Assembly: GCF_000321225.1 (NCBI RefSeq) | Contig: NW_004450459.1 | Location: 3,802,353-3,866,352 of the forward strand | Direction: 5' to 3' | Length of the DNA stretch: 64,000 bases | Source of the DNA: Odobenus rosmarus divergens | Taxonomy: Eukaryota; Chordata; Mammalia; Carnivora; Odobenidae | Part shown: positions 44,853 to 56,921 of the stretch, in pieces | Layout: the number at the start of each line of letters is the position of its first letter | How positions within the stretch are numbered: the stretch's first letter is position 1 | The notes under the pieces: model-generated | Database searches by the model: none | What the model was told of the DNA's origin: nothing | Seen by the model: the letters and a program-made list of their open reading frames with translations, nothing else | Program-made: the position numbers and the translations under genes

Positions 44853-45450
44853 GTGTTGGGAAAACGGGACAGCTACGTGAAAAAGAATGAAACTGGACCA
44901 TTTTCTTACACCATACACAAAAATAAACTCAAAATGGATTAAGGACCTAAATGTGAGACCTGAAACCATAAAAATCCTAGAAAAGAACACGGGGTGTTAA
45001 TTTCTCTGACGTCGGCCATAGCAATAATTTTTCTAGATATGTCTCCTGAGGCAAGGGAAATAAAAGCAAAAATAAACTGTTGGGACTACATCAAAATAAA
45101 AAGCTTCTGCACAGCAAAGGAAATAACAAATCTGAAAGATAACCTATGGAATGGGAGAAGATATTTGCAAATGACCTGTCCAATAAAGTGTTAGTATCCA
45201 AAATATATAAAGAGCTTATACAACTCGCCATCAAAAACCCAAATAATCCAATTAAAAAATGCACAAAACACAGGAACAGACATTTCTCCAAATTAGACAT
45301 ACAGGTGGTCAGCAGACACATGAAAGATGCTCAGCATCACTAGTCATCAGGGAAATGCAAATCAAAACCACAATGAGGTATCACCTCACACCTGTCAGAA
45401 TGCCTAAAATCAAAAACTCAAGAAACAACAAGTGTTGGTAAGGATGTCCC
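44853..45450 (+). mobile_element. LINE-1 ORF2 C-terminal fragment, truncated at both ends
   Basis: Carnivore L1 ORF2 text: GGTGTTGGGAAAACGGGACA, CTCAAAATGGATTAAGGACC, GACATGTCTCCTGAGGC-like, CAAAATAAAAAGCTTCTGCA and CACAATGAGGTATCACCTCA. Successive frames translate to ORF2 C-terminal protein (for example [20 protein letters not shown] at 45152-45211), but frameshifts break it up. It ends abruptly near AGTGTTGGTAAGGATG without the 3'UTR or poly-A, so the 3' side was later lost. Confidence 0.85.
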
Positions 45451-45530
45451 ATCTTTAGTGAAGAAGCAACTACCTATGGCAAACTCCACTGCCTGTAGTT
45501 AACACGGGTGTGGGATGGTTTGTGTAAACA

Positions 45531-45563
45531 AAGAGGGAGTTAAAAAAAAAAAAAAGAGGGAGT
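45531..45563 (+). repeat. Poly(A) tract flanked by a 10-bp direct repeat
   Basis: AAGAGGGAGT at 45531-45540 and 45554-45563 encloses TAAAAAAAAAAAA (45541-45553). It looks like a tiny retro-insertion of tail only, or a local slippage duplication. Confidence 0.7.
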
Positions 45564-47059
45564 AGGAAGCCATTGATGGGCTAGGGGCTGCCTGGCTTGC
45601 TTTAAAGATGCTCAGATTTAATGACAGACACACAAACTGCAAAACCACAATGACACCTGTGCTAGCTCACGAAAATATTTCTGTAAGCTGTGTTTAGTTG
45701 GTTTGCTGCTCCTTCTTCAGTGTCCTCACTCTCCCTTAAGTGACTTTTCAAAATATTCATGCCAGGAACAGGAAGCACTCGTAGAGGTGATGAGAGAGAG
45801 AGTTGGATAAATCACCAGTGATGTCATGGCTTGTAGATAGAAAAACCCGTCAGTTCGTACTGAAATCCCAACAGTTAAATTTCAGCTCAAATCTGAAAAC
45901 CAACTGTCTATTTTGGAATTTTATTGACAGCCTGCCTCCTTATCCTGCACTTATTTTGCCATGTGTCATCGGGTTTTCTACTCTAGGACAATGTTTGAGG
46001 TTCTGACCCAGTACCAGCTGATGGAGAGGCTCAAAATTAAAAGCAGAGCTATACATGCGAATTGGTAGAGACCTGGCATTTTGGCAATTTTCTTCTTTTG
46101 CCAATGATAGAATTGCCCTTGTTTGAGTCACTTCAGGGCCAAAATATATCTATTTCACACATATGTGAAACAAAGGAATCAAATCTTGGTGGGAGAGGGT
46201 ATGGATTAACCTATTCTGGTTTTTTTTTTTTTCCTCAAGTAGTAGATTTTCAGTAAGAGATTTTGTAGCAGCTGTGTGTGTGTGGTATTTTCAGAAAATG
46301 CTGTAACTGAATAAAGCATTAATGCACTTAAAGGTAAACATTGATGATGTGTAATGAACAATGTGCTAAATGCTAATATAATGTATCCTTTTTAAAATTT
46401 ATAAACATGACATATTGCATGCACTTAGTGCTAATCTATTTTAGACATTCATTTGGTTTGACCTATGACCATAATACATTATGTTCCTTGAGATGTTTAT
46501 CTTGTCATTTGGAAACAAGATTACAATTTTAATGCAACACACATGACTTTAAATTACTACCTCAACTAGAGATGCGTGAGTAATGAATTAGCCACAGCTT
46601 TGAACCCTCTGCTTATAATTTAAATTACCAGCCCTTAGCTGATGCCTCATTGTAATCCATTAAACAAGTCACAGAATCAAAGAACCACATCTAGTTTTTG
46701 ATACTAGACCAGCGATGATATTTTTTCCATTTAATTTACCTAACCCTATGCTGATGTATCCAAATTCGAAAAAGGAAAATAATTGTAAAAAAGAGCATGT
46801 ATATATTAATGGTATTAATACTAGAATAAAACCATAGCCAGGGTTCATCTAGACTAGATGTACAAAAACATTATCCTTTTTTCCCGCGTTCCACTTTTAA
46901 GGAGAAAAAAAGTTTTTTTCTTTTTTCTTTTCTGGAAAACATGAGCTCATACCAAGGATTTAGTCTACGAGACATTTTTCAGGAGAGCGCTCCATAAGAA
47001 AAAGTCCAATTTGTTATGTTTTCTGTACCTCCTTCTCAGCATTGACTTTGTCAGACTGG
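45564..47059. other. Unique DNA, possible conserved noncoding part
   Basis: No gene or repeat recognised. A T-run lies at 46221-46232. 46545-46735 is discussed as a possible conserved element. Confidence 0.45.
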
Positions 47060-47068
47060 AAGTTCTAT

Positions 47069-47258
47069 GTAATTTTTATTTATTTATTTTAAAGATTTTA
47101 TTAGAGAGACAAGAGTGCACACATGCGGATGAGTGCGGGGAGGAGCAGACTCCCCACAGAATGGGGAGCTGGATGTGGGGCTTGATCCCAGGACCCTGAG
47201 ATCATGACCCAAGCCAAAGGCAGATGCTTAACAGACTGAGCCACCCAGGCGCCCCTGT
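47069..47258 (-). mobile_element. SINEC, antisense
   Basis: TATTTATTTTAAAGATTTTA, GACTCCCCACAGAATGGGGA, GATCCCAGGACCCTGAGATC, GAGCCACCCAGGCGCCCC. TSD AAGTTCTAT at 47060-47068 and 47259-47267. Confidence 0.92.
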
Positions 47259-47389
47259 AAGTTCTATTTAGAAACATACCAAATATTTGTTGAATGATGT
47301 CTGTGGTGATAAATGATAATCATTTATTATGAATAATTGTAGATTAAGTTTTGCCCGCTATCTTCCATTTGCCATGACTGGATAGATAC

Positions 47390-47650
47390 TTTAAGAATAA
47401 CTGACATACAATATTGTATTCGTTTCACGTGTACAACATAGTGATTTGGTATTTGTGTACCTTACGAAATGATCACCACAATGAGTCTAGTTGCCATCTG
47501 TCACCATACAAAGTTGATGTAATATTATTGACCCTATTCCCTATGCTGTACATTATATTGCCATGTCTTTTTTATTTTATAACTGAGAGACTGTACCTCT
47601 TAATGTCCTTCACCTATTTCATCCATTCCCCTACCTCCTCCCCTTAGTAA
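47390..47650. mobile_element. LINE-1-derived fragment (old L1 untranslated region)
   Basis: ATAACTGACATACAATATTG, GTGTACAACATAGTGATTTG, AAATGATCACCACAATGAGT, CTATTCCCTATGCTGTACAT and CTTCACCTATTTCATCCATT are a widespread old L1-associated text. Orientation is not certain. Confidence 0.55.
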
Positions 47651-47720
47651 ATTATTTAGTAAGCTCTTACCGTATGCTAGGCACGTTACTAAAGCGTATT
47701 TTATGTATAAATTCATGTTT
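47645..47720 (-). mobile_element. MIR fragment, antisense
   Basis: TAGTAAGCTCTTACCGTATG, then CTAGGCACGTTACTAAAGCG, is antisense MIR text. Short. Confidence 0.45.
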
Positions 47721-47845
47721 TGTGGGTTAACTCACATACATATATATCATATATACTTACATGTAACATATAGTTAATAAATATTATATATGTGTATAAT
47801 TTAATATAGATAAAATCTCTCTCCAACAAGATAATAAGGGTCTTA
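47721..47845. repeat. AT-rich low-complexity sequence
   Basis: ATATAT-rich stretch at about 47740-47815. Confidence 0.7.
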
Positions 47846-47862
47846 AGAGTCCAGATTGTCTT

Positions 47863-48064
47863 GGGGCGCCTGGGTGGCTCAGTTGGTTGAGCGACTGCCT
47901 TCGACTCAGGTCATGATCCTGGAGTCCCAGGATCGAGTCCCACATCCGGCTCCCTGCTCAGCGGGGAGTCTGCTTCTCCCTCTGACCCTCTTCCCTCTCG
48001 TGCTCTCTGTCTCTCATTCTCTCTTTCTCAAATAAATAAATAAAATCTTTAAAAGAAAAAAAAA
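47863..48064 (+). mobile_element. SINEC (CAN SINE), complete, low divergence
   Basis: GGGCGCCTGGGTGGCTCAGT head, GGTCATGATCCTGGAGTCCC, GCTCAGCGGGGAGTCTGC, CT-rich segment, AAATAAATAAATAAAATC and A-tail. TSD AGAGTCCAGATTGTCTT (47846-47862) versus AGAGTCCGGATTGTCTT (48065-48081). Confidence 0.95.
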
Positions 48065-48081
48065 AGAGTCCGGATTGTCTT

Positions 48082-48205
48082 GAGCCTGAGCTTTCTGCAT
48101 CTCTAAAACAGAGTACTACCTCCCTGTGAAGCTGTCATAGATAAGGTCACATATGTTAAACACTTAGAACATTGCCTCACACATGCTAATAGTCCTTTGG
48201 ATTAG
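48082..48205 (+). mobile_element. MIR SINE fragment
   Basis: GAGCTTTCTGCATCTCTAAA, TAGATAAGGTCACATATGTT and AACACTTAGAACATTGCCTC match the MIR 3' half. The SINE at 47863 inserted next to or into it. Confidence 0.55.
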
Positions 48206-50616
48206 TCAAAAAAGGTTTCAAGGTAAAATGATACTTTAGCTAAATCTGAAAGGGTGAGGCTTTGTGTAAGAGAGGGAGAGGTCAAGGGCAGCGCAGGCAG
48301 AGAAAGCAGAAAGAAGTAAGAGAAGGCAAGAACGAGAACAGTACCTATCAGCAAGAGTCAAGGAGCCTTTTAAAATGGAGTGAAAAAGGTAGAGCAGCAG
48401 GGGAAAAATTAAATTTTTTCAGTAAAGTGGGTTCAGATAGTCGGGAGCCTTACAGAGGTGTTTAGATTGGAAATGACATGCAGATGACGATCCTCAACTG
48501 CTTCATTCTCTGCCTGTAATACTCATAAGTTTTAGATGGCATTTTGTTGTGACTGAATACTCCTTTATCTTTGCTTTTTTCCCCAGCACTTGGCATGTTG
48601 TCTTGTGTATTATGAGCAATAACTGTATTTTTACATAAATTAATGAGTTTGCATGCTGACTTTTTGTTTAGGTCTACAAAAGAGGAAAAGTACATTCATA
48701 TTAAAGATGACCCATAAATGCTTAGGCATCTTGGACTTAAAGCTCTATGAAAGTCCACTATGAATTGTATTTAATATAGAGCCTATCTTTGTAAATGCCC
48801 TCCCTCGTGGTGCCAAATTCTATGACTCAGAGTATATTAAGATAGTACTCTAAAATGTTTTAATAATAGAATTAATTATAATGAATATTGACTTAGAATA
48901 TCTATATCAAAACTTTTCCCTAATTTTTTTAAAAATAAGAAATGTACATCTTTGGGCAATTTACATTTTCGTTTATTGAACTTATTGTGAAGTTTCACAA
49001 ATTAAGGCCATCGATAATTTCATCTATGGAATGACTCAATAGGACACATTGTGAAGAAAGAAAATAGGACATTTTCCAAAATACCAGGCCTGATTTTAAG
49101 TGAAATTAATCTGTTAGCTTCCTGCTAGATAGCTTGGTTTTCCCATTCCCAAAGAGCTGGGAATAGTTTGTTTTTATTGAACTTGACGATTGTACTCCAA
49201 GAAACATGTCTTTGAAAAAAACAGTTATTTTCTGTCCTTTAGAAATAAGCTATTTGAGGAATTTATAGGATTTTCCTAGGTGTCTGAATGAAGCTGTCTG
49301 ATTCTTATGTAGATTTTCTCCGTCATACAGCATTTGGTTTGCAGAATGGTGGCTCACAGAAAAATGGCTGCCTAACAGAGGCAGAAGTATAATTATGATA
49401 TCATTAGAAATATTTAAATATAAATAACATTCTATATTTGTCCTTGTCACTTGTCTCGGTTTTGACAGGAGGAGCTGGTTTTGATGGGATTCCTGTGGCC
49501 CCATAGATTTTATCCTGTTATCCAATTTTCCGCTGCACTGATCTCCTTCTGTCAAACTGACTGCCAGCCAGCCTTACATTTTCCCGAGAGGAGGAGCAAA
49601 GCTTTGTATTATAGTGGACAGAAGAAGGCGAACAAAAAACTGAATTTTCCCCTCCAAGTACTGTACTCTCTCTTTCTAATGGAAAATTCCACCATCCGAG
49701 GGGTTGGGAGGATAGGGGGATAGGGGACAGGGAAGATGTCACATTTTCATTCAATTGTGCAAGGTAATGTTACAAAGCTGACCGATACCAAGCTGAGCGG
49801 CATACAGATCAGCAGAATTTTCCAGGATGCTCAGAGTCGTGAGAGTGGCTGAAATGGAGCCAAAACTGGTTTGTGCTCAGTATTCCCTCACATTTCAAAT
49901 ATTGGCGTGCTGTTGTATAAAATGAAGGGATACTTCCAATCACAGTGTCAGGAAAAAGAATAGGGGCAATTTTCCCTCCATGTGAAGATGTTGCAGTGGG
50001 TGGTGTTTTATTTGGAGGTTTTCCATTGACATTGGCTCATGGTTCAGGACCTAGAGCAGAGATCAGACAGATAAAAAAATGAGTGGACTTGACAGCATGT
50101 TAAACAGTAGGGAAAAGTGAGAAGTAGGGTGAGGTGGCAAGGTCAGGCCCCATCTAAAAGCCTTCAAATTTCAAGTTGCAAAAACCAAACCAAACTGAAA
50201 AATACTCTTGATGCCACACCTATAATTTTTAAGCTCAATGTGGCCCATGGCATTTTGGATGCAATCTCTAGTTTAGAGAAAGAGTGGTCCTATGCGCTTT
50301 CCAAGGAACCAGTGATACTGAAAGGACAGGTTTTTAGACGTGTGATCACTAATTGTTTAGGTCAAGACCTTATTGAGTCTCGGGAACTGTGTTTGTCCTT
50401 TATTTGTAAAATTTAAGCCTTACAATAATCTGAAAAATTGGTTGATTATGTCATAAAAAGGCATAAAGTTCATCAAATATTTTCCTTCTTATTTACATTG
50501 TAAGGAAAACGTTTGAGTTTCTTTTAGAATCTTGGGATTATATTTACTATCATGTGGGTCAATTTCTATAACTGTAAGTACAAATGCATTATATAGAATT
50601 GAAAATGTTGAACTGG
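48206..50616. other. Mostly unique DNA
   Basis: No gene recognised. A weak L2-like stretch (CCCCAGCACTTGGCATGTTG) is at 48515-48650. 49000-49800 is repeat-free. Short frames at 49250-49754 on both strands and at 50117-50416 have no known domain. Confidence 0.45.
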
Positions 50617-50815
50617 GGCGCCTGGGTGGCTCAGTCAGTTAAGCATCTGCCTTTGCCTCAGGTGGTGATCCCAGTGTCCTGGGATCAAGCCCCACATTGG
50701 GCTCCCTGCTCAACAGGGAGCCTGTTTCTCCCTCTTCCTTTGCACCCCCCCCCACCAACTCATGCTCGCTCTATCTTGCTCTCTCTCAAATAAATAAATA
50801 AAATCTTTTTAAAAA
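50617..50815 (+). mobile_element. SINEC (CAN SINE)
   Basis: GGGGCGCCTGGGTGGCTCAG head, GGTGATCCCAGTGTCCTGGG, TGCTCAACAGGGAGCCTG, CT-rich and C-run segment, AAATAAATAAATAAAATC. Flanking repeats are not clear. Confidence 0.95.
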
Positions 50816-53800
50816 ATGGTCAATTTTATAAGAAAAAAGTTTATTATAAGAAATTCTAGTGTCAGCCATTAAAATTTAAAGTTCCATTCTGAATTTAGTG
50901 AAATGCCTTGCTGAATAAGGTATGATATCCTCACAAGGGCATGGATAGTTAAGATAGTGGGAACAAATGTGAAAGAAATTAATCCATCTTACTTTTCTAG
51001 GGAGTCTGTGCTTTAAAATGGAAGTTGTACAACCCTATGGATTAGGGATATTTGTTTTTACTCTCAGTCACATAGCAAATGAAAAAGATTAATCTATCTT
51101 CTGATATCAAAGGAAGTCGTGATGCCTATCAGAATTCTGGGGCTTTGGGGAATTTTTTAATGTTTGAGTATTTGCCAGTTTAATATAGGAATCAGATCAT
51201 TTAAAGCCTTTGTATCCTGCTTGTGGATACAAATACAGTATTTGTGACTATACTTTGAAACATTTTGAGCACATTAACTAAAATTACATTCTTAAAATAA
51301 TTCAGTCTTTGATGGATCCAATGTGTATGAACTAATGTTTTGAAAAGAGTTCAACACCTGAAACCCCACCTATTTTGCTTTTTGACTCACATTAATGTAT
51401 CTGGTCTTTCATGTACTACCTTTTCCCTCTGTCTTAAGAGACATGGTTATGAGACAAATTAAGAAAAAAGGAAGTCGTGGTTAATAACAGTATTTTAGTG
51501 TCCACACTAGCTTTTAACAAAGCTATACTCAGGTAAGTTAGTAGTACATCTGTAGTAGAAGAAGCTGAACATCCAACTATTGAAAAACATTCTAATTTCT
51601 GTTGCTGTCAAATCTGTATATTCACTTTAGCTCGTGAAATTCCATTCTATTTTAGTATGGAAGTAAATAAATCTGCATATATTCTGCTTTCCTTATATTC
51701 TGCTCATTGAGCATCTATAATTCCTTAAAAACTATAACACATTTACCAGGTGAATAAGATTAATCAAATAGTAATTCATTAGGTAGGTAGGTAGCCAGAT
51801 TGAATTGGCTGGTTACCTACTTGAGATTACATTGAAAGCATGTGTATAACTAGAAAACAACAAAAAACTCAACATAAAAAATCACGAGAAACTACTTCCG
51901 TGTGCAGGTATATTTTTTTAACACAGCGGAGGCAATGGAAGATCTCCCTGAAGATCTCCTGGCTTCCTGTTTGTGTCCTGCCTGTATCATTACACTCTTT
52001 AATTTGCACCATTTTTCAATTTATGGCTTCTGACGGTATTTTAATGGCGTCTTTTTTTGCAGGCCCATATGGAGGACATTGATTCTGTTGTTCCAATAAC
52101 AGTATGAGACATGTTTGTGGTTGCATTTTGGGCTAAAAGAAACTCTTTACAGCTTCCTGTTCCTCCATATGTTGCTGAAAATGTTATTGTTGGTCAGGTC
52201 TGGAGATATCTTCTGTATCGTTGACTATTTCTTTTAGATCTTCACATCAGCACATTTTGTACATGTAGCGAAATTTGTTACAATAGTTGGACTTAAAAAA
52301 ATCAGGACTCTCTATCTCTACCAAAGACAGACAGAAAAACAATCAAATTAACCTTTTGGAGTGAGCAATTCTTCCACATTTCTAAGGAAATTCTGTGTGT
52401 GCCGTTCTTTTTATGTACTAAGGAATATAGAGGGATGGAACACTTAGCTATTCTAAAGGTTAAAATTCTAAATGAATCAATCACAAATTGTAAAGGAAGA
52501 AAGTGGGAAATATTTAATGAAAAATTCTAATTCTCTAAAGCCTCACTACTCAAAATGTGATCTGCTCACCTGCGTGACTGAAATGGTGCGCCTTAGGCCT
52601 TACCGTGTAGATCAGAATGTGTACATTAACAAGATCCCAGGCATGTGTGTGCGTCATTCAGGTCACAGAAGCACATAGTTGGTTTCTTTGCAGTCAATAC
52701 AAAGATTAAAAATTTGGACTTCTCAATGATGTTTTCAGAAAGCATTAAGGTTTATAGAGGTACACTGCTTTGAAAATATAGCACGAATTATTTCTGTTTC
52801 AATCTGCAACACAAGTAAATTAACCTCTCCAATATGGCCAGTTTAATTTTTAATTACTGTTGGAAGCTTAAAGATAGATAAGCTTAGAACAGAAAATACA
52901 AAGTGAAATCAAACCTCAAAGGTCACATTTGAGAAACCAAAATACCTGCAAACATGCTGGAAAATGTTCATGTGTTTTTAAGTGTATGAATCTTTAAAAT
53001 CATGCATTTTTTTTTTTTTTTAGTGCTTGAGTTATTGACAGAATAGTTACTTTTTACTTATTTGACTGTAAAAATGCCACCGGGAAAGGAAACATATGTT
53101 TTTCTCTTCTCAAAATTCAAAACTGGCTGGATGAACTAAACTCAAACTTATGAAAATAATTCACCTTCAGGTTGAGACTTTCTTATCACAGTGGCAACCA
53201 GAGTTCAGGCTGACTTGCCGGGTATTTGTGAACACCTGTAATCATAGGTTTTAATAAGGCCGTTTCCCCCTTTATCATCATGTCTGAGAATTGATGGTAA
53301 AGGTGATCACTGATATTTGCCCTCTTGTTTGGATACCTCTTGATCTGATGGTACAGAAGTGTTTGTTTTCTTGGGCGTTCTCATTTTTCCCCTCCTCTCT
53401 TCTGGACTTTCTTCCTTTTCTCCCTTTCTCTCTCTCAGTCAAGTATTTGAGTGCCTCTTATGAGCACAGCTTTGTTTCAGTCTATAAAAAGATTCAAAAG
53501 GAACAGAAGACATGGCTCTCATCTTAGAATCTTCTAAGTGTCTAATATTTTTCTGAGATAAAACACCATCTTGGCATGACCTACCTTAGTGTTTTTCTTC
53601 TTGTCATCATATAGTCAGGGCCAGTTCCTTCTGTTTTTTACTCTAGTTTCTTTTTCCTTCTTCCACATCACTCGTGTTTCTTTGTAAGTGTATCAGTTAC
53701 TACGGAAACATCACCGTTCTGGGTGTGGTGACCACCGCATTTTATGTATGATTCTCACAATTTGAGTCCACGAAACCAAGATCACATAACACCCTTCTGT

Positions 53801-54348
53801 TATACTTCATGCTTTGTTTCTAGATATACTTTACTTTGATGGAGACGGTATCCTCCTATAAAGCAGTTTTTGCTTGGTTCAGTGCATTTGAAGTTTTAAT
53901 TTAGGCATACTTAGCAAAAAAAAAAAATGTTAACCACAAACATTTGTATTAAGCAAAAATTCTATTATTTTTTAACATCCGGCAAAAATTAACAAGACAT
54001 AGTGGAGGCATACTGATGTGGTCCTTAAATAGAGGAGTAACATCTGACTCTAACAAAACTTACCAAATGCCATAAACTTTGAAAAAAATCAAGACAAATG
54101 AATATAAATCATAAATAAATTGCTTAAAGTCTAGTTTTCAGATCTATGGTAGGTTGCCTGCAGAGTGAAGGGGAACAATTTTTTTCCCCTCATGTCACAA
54201 AGTGAGTGGTTCCAATTTAGGTTTCAGTCATGGGACGCATGAATTAATTGTCAACAGACAGTTTAACAAGAGAAAAATTTATTATACTTGTGGGAGAACT
54301 CAGTAGTGAGTAACTAGCAGAATAGCCAAAGGTAAGGATTCATACATC
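50816..54348. other. Long mostly unique segment
   Basis: About 3.5 kb with no gene recognised. Contains a possible MER20-like fragment (52530-52680), a T-run at 53009-53023 and an A-run at 53919-53930. Confidence 0.45.
52530..52680 (-). mobile_element. Possible MER20-like hAT fragment, antisense
   Basis: CACTACTCAAAATGTGATCT, CACCTGCGTGACTGAAATGG, TGTAGATCAGAATGTGTACA and TTAACAAGATCCCAGGCATG resemble antisense MER20 order (CTCAAAGTGTGGTCC ... TTAACAAGCCCTCCAGG). Diverged. Confidence 0.4.
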
Positions 54349-54384
54349 AGTGTGTGTGTGTGTGGGTGTGTGTGTGTGTGTGCA
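54349..54384. repeat. (TG)n microsatellite
   Basis: TG run with one GGG interruption. Confidence 0.95.
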
Positions 54385-54837
54385 CATGCATGAGTAAGAG
54401 GACTTCAGTGTGAAAGTATGGAAAGTTCTTTGGGGCAGCCTAGGAGGCTGGAAGCTGCCCCACAAGGAGGTTGTGGCATCTATATTTATAGGAGGCTCTA
54501 CTTTGATCAGCTAAGGAAAGTTCTGATAAGATTTCTTTGTGCTGATCCCCTCAATGACTTTTCCAAACTTTCTCAGTGTACTAGTGTTTAAAAAGTTATA
54601 TTTAGCATTTGTAATATGCATGAATCCTCATTCAATTCAAATAAATGTAGAAAATGTGTCTTCAGATATACTTAGAAAGCGTGTCTCTATCTTAAAAAAG
54701 GAATGTGAGATTTAGCCTCTGCGCTCACCTATGTAATATTAGAACTAATTTGAGTGGTTAGCATAGCCTGTTTGTTAGAATTATCACATAATTGTACATC
54801 ATAGAGCCATTGAGCAAATGTGCTCCATTCTTCACCT
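54385..54837. other. Unassigned sequence
   Basis: No gene recognised. 54170-54560 overall has a mixed, LTR-like look but I could not identify a family. Confidence 0.35.
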
Positions 54838-54853
54838 CACAAAAGATGCTTTA

Positions 54854-55055
54854 CTTTTTCTTTTTAAAGATTTTATTTATTTATTTGACAGAGAGAGAGA
54901 CACAGCGAGAGAGGGAACACAAGCAGGGGGAGTGGGAGAAGGAGAAGCAGGCTTCCCGCCGAGCAGGGAGCCCCATGCGGGGCTTGATCCCAGGACCCTG
55001 GGATCATGACCTGAGCCGGAGGCAGATGCTTGATGACCGAGCCACCAAGGTGCCC
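54854..55055 (-). mobile_element. SINEC, antisense, low divergence
   Basis: AAGATTTTATTTATTTATTT, GAACACAAGCAGGGGGAGTG, GATCCCAGGACCCTGGGATC, GAGCCACCAAGGTGCCC. Exact 16-bp TSD CACAAAAGATGCTTTA at 54838-54853 and 55056-55071. The frames that run through it are SINE translations, not a gene. Confidence 0.95.
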
Positions 55056-55284
55056 CACAAAAGATGCTTTAAAAAGGGAAACTTAAGGAATGACCAGGGA
55101 ATCATGAACACAAACAGAAAAACAGGCAATGGTAGAAGCGTTTGTGTTTGGCTTCCAACTACCAGCTCCAAGTTCCCCTGGATTTTTGGATTGCGGCTCC
55201 CAGTCAGTGTTTTCCTCTTGGGTCTTTGATTTCTGGCTTTTTTCCCTGATTCCTTCACTGTCTACATGCCCATCTTTCTTCCAT

Positions 55285-55405
55285 TACACTGTAGCTCCTC
55301 AGTGGAAAGGAAGGGGGCCCTACTCATCTCTTCTCTCCTGTGTCTTGTGCCTGGTCCATTGTAAGTGGACTACTTCTTGTACCAAATATTTGAGGAACCA
55401 AATTT
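55285..55405 (+). mobile_element. LINE-2 3' end fragment
   Basis: CTGTAGCTCCTCAGTGGAAA, GTGTCTTGTGCCTGGTCCAT and AATATTTGAGGAACC match L2 3' text (AGCTCCTTGAGGGCAGGGAC ... GTGCCTGGCACA ... ATATTTGTTGAA). Confidence 0.5.
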
Positions 55406-55744
55406 TTATTTGTCCTGCCAGAAATCACCAATGATGGAAAATTTTAAGGATTGGTGGATACTTTGGATCCTCAAATTATTCCTTTTGGATGATGAATTCT
55501 TTTCTTAGGCCTGTGACCTGGAGTGTAGGCAGAGGGTATTCGTCCCTTATTTTTTCCTTTCCCATACATGGGTGTATTACACCAGGAAAAGCTGTGTGAT
55601 GCAGATAACTGCCTCACTGACAGGAATTCAGGGACACTGGGGAAGGTGTGGATATTATAACATCTTTTTCCTGCTAGTTTCTCCTTGGAATAACTACTAC
55701 CAATGCTTTTTTTAAAAAAATCACCATTGCAACCGTAATTACTA
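55406..55744. other. Unique DNA
   Basis: No gene or repeat family recognised. Confidence 0.5.
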
Positions 55745-55945
55745 ACTCTTGCAAGCATTCACCATTTACCAAGCCCTGTGCCTGGCACCTTGTGTATATT
55801 TCTTATTTCTTTCTTTCTATGGCCCTAAGAAAGGGAAGATACTGTCTCCATTTTACATTCAAGACAACTAAAGTTCAGAGAATCTAAATCACTTGACCAA
55901 ATTTACACAGCTCAGTAGAAAAGCATTCCAAAGCCAGTTGCCCCA
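55745..55945 (-). mobile_element. MIR SINE, antisense
   Basis: ACCAAGCCCTGTGCCTGGCA, CTGTCTCCATTTTACATTCA, AACTAAAGTTCAGAGAATCT and CACTTGACCAAATTTACACA match antisense MIR in order. Confidence 0.75.
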
Positions 55946-56597
55946 ACACATAGTTGGGGGTGTGATCCCTCCCCCCCGCCCCTGCCCGGCCCTGCTATAT
56001 AGCAGCACAGGTGGTCAGATTGTTCTGCCATCAGCAGAGAACTAGTACAGTTGGGAACACAAAGTAGGTTTTGTTTGGTTGTTTTATGTTAGCGGCCAGC
56101 GTATGCACAGCTGGGGAATTTATAAAACAGAGAATGGGCTCATATGTAAGCTTCATTATTATTATTATTTTAAAGTCTCCAACCACACTTAATTTGCTTT
56201 TTAAAGTCAAGTCTTTGGGAGAGTAAGTTGATTTACCTCTAATTTCACCTTTCGCATTGATACTGGCTCTCAAAAAGTGTTCAATTATTAGAATAGTGTA
56301 ACTTTGGGGGGACTTCAAACAATCTAAGTAAAATCAAACTAATACATAGACATAGTGATGTCTATAGTTCTGATGAAGAAGGCAGTCATCCAAAGCAAGT
56401 AAGCTGACAGCAGAGTGAAGATAATGCTAACACAAGTTCAATATTTGGAAAATGAAAGAAAATTGGAACAATTTATAAGTAATTTATGAAATTTTTATGT
56501 TTAAGAAAAACAGAGCATATCAGTTCCAAATACGTGTTTCTTTTTATTTGCTCAAGTTTTAGGACTTGGTCAATAGCTATCTCCATGATTAGTGACT
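55946..56597. other. Unique DNA
   Basis: A C-run with CCCGCCCCTG lies at 55970-55990. No gene. Confidence 0.5.
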
Positions 56598-56697
56598 AGT
56601 TTTTTTTTTTTTAAGATTTTATTTATTTGAGAGGGAGTGAGTGAGCACACAACGGGGCGGGGTGGGGGGGGAGGGGCAGAGGGAGAGGGAGAGGGAA
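56598..56697 (-). mobile_element. Truncated SINEC (tail part only), antisense
   Basis: T-run, AAGATTTTATTTATTTGAGA, then a GA/GGGG-rich stretch corresponding to the SINE's CT-rich segment. The tRNA-related head is absent, so the copy is 5'-truncated. Confidence 0.75.
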
Positions 56698-56921
56698 AAC
56701 AATTATTTGAAAAAAAAAATACATACAATTTAAAAAGCGAGTGATTTATTGTAAGATTATAAGCCAATATGTTTATTCTCTTCTCCTTTTTTGATATCAT
56801 CACTGATTCTTCATCATACTTTTTAAAATCAGTTATTACCCATGTAACTGGTATGTTCATATAATGCAATAATTATTCAATTCTCCAGGATCCTGTATCT
56901 GTACCTTTCTAAGAGTTAATC
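56698..56921. other. Unique DNA
   Basis: Nothing recognised. Confidence 0.5.

Noticed and set aside
45146..45441. Open frames that look like a conserved protein
   Set aside because: They are pieces of LINE-1 ORF2, broken by frameshifts, not a host gene.
54792..55229. A 145-codon open frame
   Set aside because: Its middle is a translation of the antisense SINEC at 54854-55055 and its ends are unique DNA without a known domain.
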